A stretch of 36,891 nt of DNA from assembly GCA_029260825.1 (NCBI GenBank), contig JAJDCM010000382.1, positions 65,221 to 102,111 on the forward strand. The letters are read 5' to 3'. Below are positions 1-8,041 of the stretch, piece by piece (the first letter of the stretch is position 1; every line of letters begins with the position of its first letter). Below the pieces are notes generated by a model, which was given only the letters and a program-made list of their open reading frames with translations, did not search any database and was not told where the DNA came from. Made by a program: the position numbers and the translations under genes. Source of the DNA: Planctomycetota bacterium (GTDB lineage: Bacteria; Planctomycetota; JACOTG01; JAJDCM01).

Positions 1-38
1 GGTCTATGGATTTTCGCAGAAGATGGAGGCGACACAAG

Positions 39-851
39 GTGGGGACTGATTTTCGGGAGTTTGCGATCGCAACCGCGCACGCGGCGGGAGAAGAGCTGCT
101 CAAGTACTTCCGCCGCCTCAAAGAAAGTTCCATCCAGGCGAAAGACCAGCCCCACGATCTTGTCACGGAAGCCGATCACGCTGCCGAAAAACTCATCCTG
201 AGCGCCATCCGACAAAACTATCCCGACCATGCAATTCTTGCCGAGGAAACCGGAGCAAGTGGTGATGAGGGGAAGGAGCACCTCTGGATCGTCGACCCTC
301 TTGATGGCACCATCAACTTCGTCCACGGCTTTCCTTTCTTTGCCGTCTCCATCGCACTCTATGTTCGTGGAGAACCCACGTTGGGCGTGATCGCGGCTCC
401 CGTTCTCGATGAAGTGTTCGTGGCTGAGAAAGGAAAGGGATGCTATCTCGGTACGGAAAGACTCTTCGTTTCGAAGACGGGCGACATGGCAAGTTCCATG
501 CTGACCACTGGATTTGCGTATGAGCGAGCCGATACTCCAAACGCAAATCTTCCCAATTTTGCCCGGGTTCTGTATGAGGCTCGAGCTCTCCGGCGTCCGG
601 GATCGGCAGCGCTGGATCTTGCCTACGTGGCAGCCGGTCGATTCGACGGATTCTGGGAGATGCATCTCTCTCCCTGGGACGTGGCCGCAGGAGCCTTGCT
701 TGTTCGAGAAGCACAAGGGAAAGTCACCGACATCGCCGGGGGAGAAACCTGGCTCTACGGTGGGAATCTACTGGCAACCAACGGGAAGATTCACGGAGAA
801 CTCGGCTCCTATCTCGTGTTTGATCCGAGCCTTGAAAAAGGTGTATCGTGA
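39..851 (+). CDS. suhB: Inositol monophosphatase family protein (SuhB-like)
   Basis: Mg2+-dependent phosphatase of the IMPase superfamily, expected to hydrolyse inositol-1-phosphate or a related sugar phosphate in the cytosol. Seen directly: the metal-binding signature WIVDPLDGT at residues 83-91, an upstream acidic pair in ILAEETG, and the C-terminal WDVAAG motif (W213, D214). The length of 270 aa is normal for the family. I prefer the GTG at 39, which has GGAGG at 25-29 at good spacing, over the ATG at 6, which would add an Arg-rich 11-residue extension with no visible ribosome binding site. The stop overlaps the next gene's start by 4 bases (GTGA), so the two are translationally coupled. 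The exact substrate (inositol-P, fructose-1,6-bisP or PAP) cannot be fixed from sequence. Confidence 0.9.
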   Translation: MGTDFREFAIATAHAAGEELLKYFRRLKESSIQAKDQPHDLVTEADHAAEKLILSAIRQNYPDHAILAEETGASGDEGKEHLWIVDPLDGTINFVHGFPFFAVSIALYVRGEPTLGVIAAPVLDEVFVAEKGKGCYLGTERLFVSKTGDMASSMLTTGFAYERADTPNANLPNFARVLYEARALRRPGSAALDLAYVAAGRFDGFWEMHLSPWDVAAGALLVREAQGKVTDIAGGETWLYGGNLLATNGKIHGELGSYLVFDPSLEKGVS

Positions 852-1636
852 AGATTGCGACGTGGAATGTGAATTCGATTCGGGCTCGACTCGACAGGGT
901 TACGGAATGGCTTTCTGATCGCTCTCCCCATGTGGTTTGTCTTCAGGAAACAAAGGTCGAAGACAAGACGTTTCCTCTTTCCGAAATCAAAGAGGCCGGG
1001 TATGAAATCGCTTTCTTTGGCCAGAAAACGTACAACGGAGTCGCCGTTCTTTCTCGAGATCCCATCACGGACGTTCAAAAGAACTTCGGTGACGGAGGCG
1101 ATGATTCCCAGGCCCGTTTTCTCGACGTCAAGACGGCAGGAATCCGAATCCTTACCTGCTATGTCCCGAACGGGAAGTCGGTCGAGTCTCCGGACTTCGC
1201 CTACAAGCTCACCTGGTTGAAACGTCTCCAAACCTACCTGGAGACGAAGTGCAGTCCGGACGAACCTCTTCTACTCTGTGGGGACATGAACGTTGCTCCC
1301 GCCGAACTGGATGTTTACGATCCGGTTCTCTGGGAAGGAAAAGTCCATTTTCATCCGGAAGAACGAGCTGCCCTCGACCGGCTTCAATCCTGGGGAATGA
1401 AAGATGCCGTGCGAATGCATCACCCCGAGACCCAGGTGTTCAGTTGGTGGGACTATCGTCGGCTGGGTTTCCCCAAGAACCGGGGCCTTCGCATCGATCA
1501 CATCTATCTGACCGAGTCCCTCGTTGACCGATGCACCGAAGCATTCGTCGATCGAGAAGCCCGAAAAGGGCAAAAACCGTCCGATCATGCGCCGGTCATC
1601 GTGTCGCTTGGCGAGGCCAAAGGAGAACCATCGTGA
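848..1636 (+). CDS. xthA: Exodeoxyribonuclease III (AP endonuclease, Xth family)
   Basis: Base-excision-repair enzyme that cleaves 5' of abasic sites and trims 3' blocking ends of duplex DNA. The 262-aa protein starts MKIATWNVNSIRAR and has N7 and E34 (LQETK) at the positions used by E. coli ExoIII for metal binding, GDMN with D146 and N148, and a C-terminal SDHAP with D246 and H247. All catalytic residues of the EEP fold therefore appear present. It starts at GTG inside the stop of the preceding gene and ends in a GTGA overlap with hisS, so the three genes form one tight operon. The functional mix is house-keeping (phosphatase, repair, tRNA charging) and gives no special context. Confidence 0.95.
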   Translation: MKIATWNVNSIRARLDRVTEWLSDRSPHVVCLQETKVEDKTFPLSEIKEAGYEIAFFGQKTYNGVAVLSRDPITDVQKNFGDGGDDSQARFLDVKTAGIRILTCYVPNGKSVESPDFAYKLTWLKRLQTYLETKCSPDEPLLLCGDMNVAPAELDVYDPVLWEGKVHFHPEERAALDRLQSWGMKDAVRMHHPETQVFSWWDYRRLGFPKNRGLRIDHIYLTESLVDRCTEAFVDREARKGQKPSDHAPVIVSLGEAKGEPS

Positions 1637-2985
1637 GTGACAAGAAAAAGCCCCGCATTCAGCCTCGGCTCTTCAAAGGGACCCGGGACTCGCTTCCGGA
1701 AGACATGATTCCCCGGCAACGCGTTCTTGATGTCATCCGTGAACACGCCGAGCGGTGTGGCTTCGCGCCTCTCATGACGCCATCCATCGAACACCTTGAC
1801 GTGTTGACCGGCAAATACGGCAGCGAAGCCGAGCATCTGATTTTCCGCCTCGCCTACAAGGACGGAAATACGGCGGCGCTCCGCTATGATCTCACGGTGC
1901 CCCTTTCCCGGGTGATGGCCATGTATCCATCCCTTCCCAAACCCTTCAAGCGGTATCAGGTTCAACCGGTCTGGCGGGCGGAGAAGCCCCAGAAGGGGCG
2001 GTACCGTGAATTTGTTCAGTGCGATCTCGATACGGTCGGAACCACAGAAATGACGGCAGATGCCGAAATCCTTGCCCTCACCGCGGGGGTGCTCGGAGAT
2101 CTCGGTCTCGAACGGTTCGTCATGCGGGTCAACCACCGGATGGTCCTCGATGCTCTTCTTGACACCGCCGGGATCCCCAAAAACCTCCACGTGTTCGTGA
2201 TTCGCACCATCGATAAGCTCGATAAGGTCGGGGACTCCGGAGTCCGAGAGATCCTGCTCAAAGGACCGAGCGGAGGGGATGGCGGAATCACCGAAGATCA
2301 GGCCGACCTCCTGTTGAAGGCCACCGGCCTCACCGGATCTCCGGCAGACGTGCTTCCCGAAGTTCGAAGGATGCTGGGTGACCACGAGGGCGGAGTCCGT
2401 GGTCTTTCTGAACTGTCCGAGGTTTTTTCAATCTTGAGCTGGCTCGACGTTCCCGAGGCCTGCTACTCGTTTGACATGTCTCTTGCTCGCGGACTTGACT
2501 ACTACACAGGCCCGGTTTTCGAAACCGTTGTTCCCGAGCTCAGCCTCGGTAGCATCGCCGGCGGTGGACGGTACGACGATCTGATCGGCCGTTTCGGAAA
2601 GGACGCCCCTGCGGTCGGCACGACCCTCGGACTTGATCGCATCGTTGTCGCCATGCAGGAGCTCAAGCTGATCCAGGAAACAAAGACCGCCACGGAGATC
2701 CTGGTCTGCGTGGTTTCTCCCGATCAGAAGAGCGATGCCTTCAAGCTAGGCGGTCTGCTTCGTCGATCGGGTGTTCGAACCGAGGTCTTCCTCGAATCAG
2801 CATCTCTCAAGAAGCAGTTCACTTACGCCAACAAGACCGGCATTCCCTACGTCGGTCTCCTCGGGGCCGATGAAGTGGAAAAGGGTGTCGTGACCGTCAA
2901 GGATCTGGCAAAAAGTGAGCAAACCGAGGTGCCTCGGGAAAACCTGGTTCACTGGATTCGCGCCAGGATGGAAAAGGTGGGTTAG
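1633..2985 (+). CDS. hisS: Histidyl-tRNA synthetase
   Basis: Class II aminoacyl-tRNA synthetase that charges tRNA-His. The 450-aa protein has the class II core, with YDLTVPLSR and the motif-2 region RYQVQPVWRAEKPQKGRYR. The histidine-specific motifs GLDYYTG and GGGRYDDLIGRFG follow, then a C-terminal anticodon-binding domain (ILVCVV through to the end). I chose GTG at 1633: it is preceded by AAAGGAG at 1619-1625 and overlaps the xth stop by 4 bases. An in-frame ATG at 1531 would add a basic 34-residue extension inside xth and is not credible. The stop lies one base from the stop of the convergent dehydratase gene, leaving no room for a terminator between them. Confidence 0.97.
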   Translation: MSDKKKPRIQPRLFKGTRDSLPEDMIPRQRVLDVIREHAERCGFAPLMTPSIEHLDVLTGKYGSEAEHLIFRLAYKDGNTAALRYDLTVPLSRVMAMYPSLPKPFKRYQVQPVWRAEKPQKGRYREFVQCDLDTVGTTEMTADAEILALTAGVLGDLGLERFVMRVNHRMVLDALLDTAGIPKNLHVFVIRTIDKLDKVGDSGVREILLKGPSGGDGGITEDQADLLLKATGLTGSPADVLPEVRRMLGDHEGGVRGLSELSEVFSILSWLDVPEACYSFDMSLARGLDYYTGPVFETVVPELSLGSIAGGGRYDDLIGRFGKDAPAVGTTLGLDRIVVAMQELKLIQETKTATEILVCVVSPDQKSDAFKLGGLLRRSGVRTEVFLESASLKKQFTYANKTGIPYVGLLGADEVEKGVVTVKDLAKSEQTEVPRENLVHWIRARMEKVG

Positions 2986-2986
2986 C

Positions 2987-3961
2987 TCACCGCCCAAAAT
3001 CCACGTTGCCGCCGGAAAGAATCGCGCCAACCCGAAGGCCCCGCAAATCCAGCCTCCCTCCGAGCAGGGCGGCGACCACCACTGCAGACGATGGCTCGAT
3101 GACGATCTTCATTCGCTCCCACACCGTGCGCATGGCGGGAACAATTTCCTCCTCGGGCACGGTGACGATGTCCGTGACGAGAGCACGAATCAAAGTCAAC
3201 GATCGGAGGCTGAGGGTTGCCCGAAGACCGTCGGCAATCGTGTGACGCGGACTTGCGGGCTCCAGTTTCCCCGATCGGAATGACCGATAGGCATCATCCG
3301 CATTCTCTGGCTCGCATCCAATGATCTGAATATCCGGGCGCAAAGAGCGGGCGGTAATGGATGAACCGCAAAGGAGCCCGCCACCGCTCACGGGGGTCAG
3401 GAGGACATCCAGATCCGGAACCTCCTCAAGAAACTCCAGAGCAGCCGTTCCCTGACCGGCGATGATCCTCGGGTCATCGAAAGGATGAATGAGAACCGAT
3501 CCATGCTCGGTGAGGATTCTCTTCGAAACTTCATCCCTGGACGCAAGATCGGGTTCGCACAGCGAAACCTCGGCCCCGTATCCTCGAGTCGCTTCGATCT
3601 TGATGGGGGATGAGTCCTTTGGCATGACGATTCTGGCCTTGATCCCCGCCTTCAAGGATGCATAAGCAACCGCTTGGGCGTGATTTCCTGAAGAATGGGC
3701 CACCACTCCGCGCTCTCCTTCCTCGGCAGAAAGGGAACGGATGGCGTTTGTCGCTCCTCGAAGCTTGAACGAGCCGGTCTTCTGAAAATTTTCACATTTG
3801 AACCACAGACCAGACGCTCCGCAGCGATCCATCAGGGTCCGGGAGCTCAGCACGGGAGTGGGGTGAATGCCGTCTCGGATGGTGTCATGAGCGGCGCGGA
3901 TCGAAGCGAAGAGGTCGGGGAGCTGGGTCTGGATTTCGGTTTTTTTGGGGGTCCCACTCAT
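2987..3961 (-). CDS. PLP-dependent threonine/serine dehydratase (TdcB or serine-racemase type)
   Basis: Fold-type II PLP enzyme, most likely deaminating L-threonine to 2-oxobutanoate, or acting on serine. Visible motifs are KTGSFKLRG with the Schiff-base Lys at residue 66, SSGNHAQAVA (substrate/PLP loop), a Gly-rich phosphate cup (SGGGLLCG) and a C-terminal SGGN. At 324 aa it lacks the ACT-like regulatory domain of biosynthetic IlvA (about 510 aa), so it is the short catabolic or racemase-like form. Start: the ATG at 3961 has GGAG (complement of 3970-3973) 8 bases upstream; a TTG six codons earlier is less likely. It is monocistronic, convergent with hisS and divergent from greA. Threonine versus serine specificity is undecided. 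Confidence 0.88.
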   Translation of the reverse strand: MSGTPKKTEIQTQLPDLFASIRAAHDTIRDGIHPTPVLSSRTLMDRCGASGLWFKCENFQKTGSFKLRGATNAIRSLSAEEGERGVVAHSSGNHAQAVAYASLKAGIKARIVMPKDSSPIKIEATRGYGAEVSLCEPDLASRDEVSKRILTEHGSVLIHPFDDPRIIAGQGTAALEFLEEVPDLDVLLTPVSGGGLLCGSSITARSLRPDIQIIGCEPENADDAYRSFRSGKLEPASPRHTIADGLRATLSLRSLTLIRALVTDIVTVPEEEIVPAMRTVWERMKIVIEPSSAVVVAALLGGRLDLRGLRVGAILSGGNVDFGR

Positions 3962-4100
3962 CCTATTGTCTCCGGTCAAAGGCTAGAATCTTCATCCTCA
4001 AGGATTACTCTATACACCTGGCTTGCTGGAAGCTAGGACGGTCCTCGCGTAGGGTTCGGACCAGGAAAACATCAACTGTCTTGAGTTGCAGGAGGAACAC

Positions 4101-4574
4101 ATGGCGAAGGCGCCCATCACCAAGGAAGGCTACGAGAAACTCAAGAAAGAGGTCTACAACATGGAAAACGTCCAGATGCCAGCGATCGCGGTGAAGATCG
4201 CGGAGGCTCGGGCGGAAGGAGATCTCAAGGAGAACGCCGAATACCATGCTCAACGAGAAAAACAGGGCATGCTCCAGGCCAAAATCAATCTCATTCAGTC
4301 GAAACTCGCCAATGCCTACATCGTTGACAAAAGCGAGCTTCCCGAGGGGATTGTGGTGTTTGGCTCACGGGTCAAGGTGAAGGATCTTGATGATGATGTC
4401 GTTGAGGAATACGAACTCGTCGGCCCCGGCGAAGAAGACTACACGGGCGAAGTGATGAAGATTCTTTCAACGAGTCCTCTGGGTCAGCAGTTTCTCCACC
4501 ATGTGGTGGGGGACAAGGTCGAAGTGGAGACTCCCGGAGGAGTCACACCCTACGAGATCCTCGGGATCAACTGA
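4101..4574 (+). CDS. greA: Transcription elongation factor GreA
   Basis: Binds the secondary channel of RNA polymerase and stimulates cleavage of backtracked transcripts. The 157-aa protein has the standard two-domain form. An N-terminal antiparallel coiled coil (about residues 1-75) carries the acidic tip EARAEGDLKENAEY. The C-terminal FKBP-like domain holds SPLGQQFLHHVVGDKVEV and ends in PGGVTPYEILGI. The ATG at 4101 is preceded by AGGAGG at 4090-4095, an almost perfect ribosome binding site. An SDR gene follows after 11 bases and is probably co-transcribed. Confidence 0.97.
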   Translation: MAKAPITKEGYEKLKKEVYNMENVQMPAIAVKIAEARAEGDLKENAEYHAQREKQGMLQAKINLIQSKLANAYIVDKSELPEGIVVFGSRVKVKDLDDDVVEEYELVGPGEEDYTGEVMKILSTSPLGQQFLHHVVGDKVEVETPGGVTPYEILGIN

Positions 4575-4585
4575 CGGAGCCGGTC

Positions 4586-5419
4586 ATGGTGGCGGGTCAA
4601 AAAAAAGCTCGAGTAGCCCTGATCACCGGGGCCTCGGGGGGAATCGGCTGGTCCACTGCCGAAAAGATGGCCCAGGAAGGCTACCGGTTGGTTCTCCATG
4701 GACACCGCTCCCTGGAAGCTCTAAAAGTCAGGGTAAACCGGTCTCTCCCTGGAACTGACACACTTGTTCTGGGAGCCGATGTCCGGAATCCTGAGGAAGT
4801 TACGGGAATTTTCGAGGCCGCGGAGAGTCGATTCTCGTCCGTTGACACCTGTGTCTGCTCGGCGGGGGTTTGGCCGAAAGAGGATCTACCTCTCGATCAG
4901 ACGGATCCGGCAAGAATCCGAAACGTCCTGGATATTAACCTGTTGGGCTCGATCTTGACGGCCCGAGGATTTCTCCATTCGATCCGAAAAACCGGAACCC
5001 GGAACACGAGCCTTGTTCTCGTCGGTTCCACCGCGGGACAGTTCGGGGAAGCTGGACACACTGAATATGCGGCATCGAAGGCCGGATTGCGGGGCTTGAT
5101 GCTTTCCTACAAAAATGAAATCGTTTCGGTTGATCCAGATGGGCGGTGTAATCTTGTAGAACCGGGCTGGACCGCGACCCCGATGGCCGAGCCTGCGCTT
5201 GAATCGGACAAAGCCGTGCGAAGAGCGATTTCGACCATGGCTTTACGGCGAATCGCGCGCCCTGAGGAAGTGGCAGCGGCGATTTGCTTTTTCTCCTCGA
5301 GAGATCAAGCGATCCACCTTACTGGCCAGTCACTTACGGTCGCCGGAGGGATGGAGGGACGCGTCTTATGGGACGGCTCCCAGATCGACACGGCAGCAAT
5401 TCGAGATGAGTTGAGGTAG
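4586..5419 (+). CDS. Short-chain dehydrogenase/reductase (FabG-like)
   Basis: NAD(P)-dependent oxidoreductase of the classical SDR family. The 277-aa protein has the Rossmann dinucleotide motif TGASGGIG at residues 14-21, the NNAG-equivalent CSAGVW, catalytic S148 (GSTAG) and the YxxxK pair Y161/K165. The C-terminal LTGQSLTVAGG matches the family's usual end, but about 25 further residues (EGRVLWDGSQIDTAAIRDELR region) follow, slightly longer than FabG. The start ATG has GGAG about 6 bases upstream. It lies 11 bases after greA. The substrate is unknown: the 3-oxoacyl-ACP reductase-like fold suggests a fatty-acid or polyketide-type ketone or a sugar alcohol, but nothing nearby decides it. Confidence 0.88.
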   Translation: MVAGQKKARVALITGASGGIGWSTAEKMAQEGYRLVLHGHRSLEALKVRVNRSLPGTDTLVLGADVRNPEEVTGIFEAAESRFSSVDTCVCSAGVWPKEDLPLDQTDPARIRNVLDINLLGSILTARGFLHSIRKTGTRNTSLVLVGSTAGQFGEAGHTEYAASKAGLRGLMLSYKNEIVSVDPDGRCNLVEPGWTATPMAEPALESDKAVRRAISTMALRRIARPEEVAAAICFFSSRDQAIHLTGQSLTVAGGMEGRVLWDGSQIDTAAIRDELR

Positions 5420-5484
5420 AAAGCGCAACCTTGGCTGGCAAAGAACAGTTAGAACTGGGTGCCGCCGCAGCGTCATACGTGAGG

Positions 5485-5512
5485 TTTACCGGGTGCATGA
5501 CCGATGTATCAT
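5485..5512 (+). promoter_or_regulatory. Candidate sigma70-type promoter before resB
   Basis: TTTACC at 5485-5490, a 16-base spacer and TATCAT at 5507-5512 match the -35/-10 consensus at 4 and 5 of 6 positions. They lie in the 155-base gap before the cytochrome c maturation genes. A short palindrome, CAGTTAGAACTG, lies further upstream in the same gap. Prediction from sequence only. Confidence 0.4.
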
Positions 5513-5574
5513 GAGAGTTCTGCAACATGAGAACAGGCTCCTAGCTCGGCTCGAAACAAGGATCTACGGAAGCA

Positions 5575-7986
5575 ATGCAACAGGAAACGAATCCCTCCCA
5601 AGAAGCCCCCTCTCCCACCCAGGTGAACGAGGGGGGGACTGACTCAGCCAAGAGGCGGCCCACCAAGAATCCGATGACCCGATTTCTCGACCTTGTCGGA
5701 AGCATCTGGTTTGGCATCACGTGCCTCTTCATCATTCTTATCTACTGCTGGGTGGGTTCGGCAGGAATCCCGTTTCTCCCGGCTCGCATTTCTTTTGTGC
5801 GTCAGTATTTCGAAAAGACCGAAATGGCCTGGTTCTCCTGGTGGCCATTCACCGGGATGCTGGCCATCTTCTGCTTCTCTCTTACTCTCGTTACCCTCCG
5901 GAAAATCCCCCTTCGCAAGGTCAACTACGGGGTCTGGACCGTTCACATCGGGATCCTCATCCTTTGCCTGGGTTCCTGGATCTACTTTGGAACCAAGATC
6001 GAAGGAGACGCAATCATCTACCGGGGTGAAGCGGTAGCTCAGGTTGGGGGAGGCGAGCCCGCCGTTTTTCGTCTGCAAGCGGACGGCAAGGCGACGGTGT
6101 CCGGGGGGAACAAGAAATACCAGATTTCCGTCGTCGATCTGAACCCGAACTACACCCTTCTCACCGGTGACGACAAGGGAAAGATCGCCTATGCAGCCAC
6201 CCTTTCCGTTCAACCGATGGAAGGTGAAGCTCCCGGCGAGCGCTTCATGCGACAGGTGATCGTCGGATATCCCCAGTATACTGAAGACGTCATCCCGGGT
6301 AAGGGACGAGCCATCAAAGTAACCGGCGAGAAACTCGTCGATCAGGATCTTTCCATCACCGTCCGACCGTCAAGCGTGAGCCGGTTTCACGTCAAAGACG
6401 AAGCGGCCTTACACGTCCGAAAGCACGGCGCAAAAACCTGGACCGAGTTCCCGATCGAGGATCTTCCACGCTACAAAGAATACGTCACGGATCTCGACGA
6501 CGTCTGGCATCCGCCGCACGAGAAGCCGACGGTTCGTTCCCTCAATTTCGAACTTGAGCCCAAAGAAGACGGCCCGCCTTTGGATGCAGAGGCGTCCTTC
6601 CGGGTCGTCTCCTATGTTCCGTATGCGATGTTAAGGGAAAGATTCGTGCCGGGAGGCGAACGCTGGAACCCCTGGGTGCAGCTCCGAATCGACGCCATGA
6701 ACCAGTCGGTCGGAACCTACGAGATGCTGGCGGTGGATCCAAAGCGCAGCGAGATCGAGATCGAAGAGGGCGTCTTCATCCGCTACAGGTGGGTTGACGA
6801 CCAGGACGTTCTCGACAAGCTGATGAAACCGGGATCTCCCGAGCTCGTCGTTTCCGTGCCATCCAAGGGATACTCGGATATCATCCCTCTCAAAGACCTC
6901 GAGGGAACCTTGCCTCTGGCAGACACCGGCTACGACATCGAACTCGTCAATATCGTCTACGACTGGAGCCTGGTGAGCAAGGGGCGTCAGGGAGAGAAGG
7001 CCACCATGGCCATGATCAAGGTCAACTCTCCCGACCGGGAACAGCCCTTCACACGGGCGTTGATCCACCCGGACGGAACTCTCACCCAGGATGTCGACGA
7101 AGCCAACGTGCGACATCCGGGACTCCTTGACTCGGACCTCAAGATTGAGCTTCGAAACGTCGTCTCGCCGGGCTTTGTCCTCGTTGGCGGATCGGTGGGG
7201 ACCTATGGCCTTCTCGTGAATCGGGGAGGGCAAGTTGAGTATCGCCGAGCAACCATCGGGGAGCCGATGGAGTTCATCGAAGGGAACCTGAAGGTTACCG
7301 TGGAGGGGATCTCCGAAACATCGGAGAAGATGATCCAGCCCCAGCTCACCGAAAGACGGGAGCAAAACCCGAAGTCACTTCCCAACTTCTCCATGATCCA
7401 GGTCGAGATCAAGGAGGCGGGGAAGACCCGAACGGAATGGCTTGAATACAGTCACTACTCCCACCAGAATCGAATCGGCTACTATCCGCTGTCTGTCCGT
7501 TTGGCGACAGGGCAAGCCATTGAACTTCTCTACAGCCGAGTCACTCATGCGTTGCCGACTCCCATGTCTCTTGAAACGTTCAAGCTGGAACAGTTCCCCG
7601 GAAGGACCCGGGAACGGGATTACATCAGCTTGGTGAAGTTCATGAAGGATGGGGACTGGACGGATTCTCATGAGGTAAGAAGCAATCAGCCCACAGAATA
7701 CGATAAGTGGTGGTACTTCCAGAGCACCTGGGATCCCCCCGCACCGAGCTTGAACTACGCGGGGTTGAACTACACAGGAATCGGAGTCGGAAATCGAAAC
7801 GGTGTCCGGGTCATGCTTCTTGGGTCGATCCTCATCATGTTGGGTGCCATGTATGCCTTCTACTTGAAGCCGCTGATCCGGCGGAGACAACAAGCCGCAC
7901 TTTCGGCACGCAACGAACAGAAACAACAAACGGATTCAGTCGAAACCTCTGTAAGTCATCAGGAACCAGCGGCTCTTCGGAGCTAG
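5575..7986 (+). CDS. resB: Cytochrome c biogenesis protein ResB/CcsB (long form)
   Basis: Membrane partner of CcsA in System II cytochrome c maturation, which delivers and ligates haem to apocytochromes outside the cytoplasmic membrane. The 803-aa protein has a Pro/Ser-rich cytoplasmic N-terminus (about 1-36) and three TM helices at about residues 41-65, 92-112 and 122-141. A very large extracytoplasmic domain follows (about 145-740), then a final TM helix (about 744-765) and a short basic, Gln-rich cytoplasmic tail. This four-TM layout with a large loop before the last helix is the ResB pattern, but at 803 aa it is well above the usual 400-550. It is followed after 55 bases by ccsA, the expected partner. 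The start has AAGGA at a loose distance. Confidence 0.85.
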   Translation: MQQETNPSQEAPSPTQVNEGGTDSAKRRPTKNPMTRFLDLVGSIWFGITCLFIILIYCWVGSAGIPFLPARISFVRQYFEKTEMAWFSWWPFTGMLAIFCFSLTLVTLRKIPLRKVNYGVWTVHIGILILCLGSWIYFGTKIEGDAIIYRGEAVAQVGGGEPAVFRLQADGKATVSGGNKKYQISVVDLNPNYTLLTGDDKGKIAYAATLSVQPMEGEAPGERFMRQVIVGYPQYTEDVIPGKGRAIKVTGEKLVDQDLSITVRPSSVSRFHVKDEAALHVRKHGAKTWTEFPIEDLPRYKEYVTDLDDVWHPPHEKPTVRSLNFELEPKEDGPPLDAEASFRVVSYVPYAMLRERFVPGGERWNPWVQLRIDAMNQSVGTYEMLAVDPKRSEIEIEEGVFIRYRWVDDQDVLDKLMKPGSPELVVSVPSKGYSDIIPLKDLEGTLPLADTGYDIELVNIVYDWSLVSKGRQGEKATMAMIKVNSPDREQPFTRALIHPDGTLTQDVDEANVRHPGLLDSDLKIELRNVVSPGFVLVGGSVGTYGLLVNRGGQVEYRRATIGEPMEFIEGNLKVTVEGISETSEKMIQPQLTERREQNPKSLPNFSMIQVEIKEAGKTRTEWLEYSHYSHQNRIGYYPLSVRLATGQAIELLYSRVTHALPTPMSLETFKLEQFPGRTRERDYISLVKFMKDGDWTDSHEVRSNQPTEYDKWWYFQSTWDPPAPSLNYAGLNYTGIGVGNRNGVRVMLLGSILIMLGAMYAFYLKPLIRRRQQAALSARNEQKQQTDSVETSVSHQEPAALRS

Positions 7987-8041
7987 CTTTTCTGGACTCA
8001 GCCGGTTTCGATCCTCAGTACAGCAACGAAAGGCGAACGCC

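Noticed and set aside
1531-1632. N-terminal extension of HisRS from an upstream in-frame ATG
   Set aside because: It would lie wholly inside xth, is Arg/Ser-rich with no homology, and the GTG at 1633 has a proper ribosome binding site and the operon's usual 4-base overlap.
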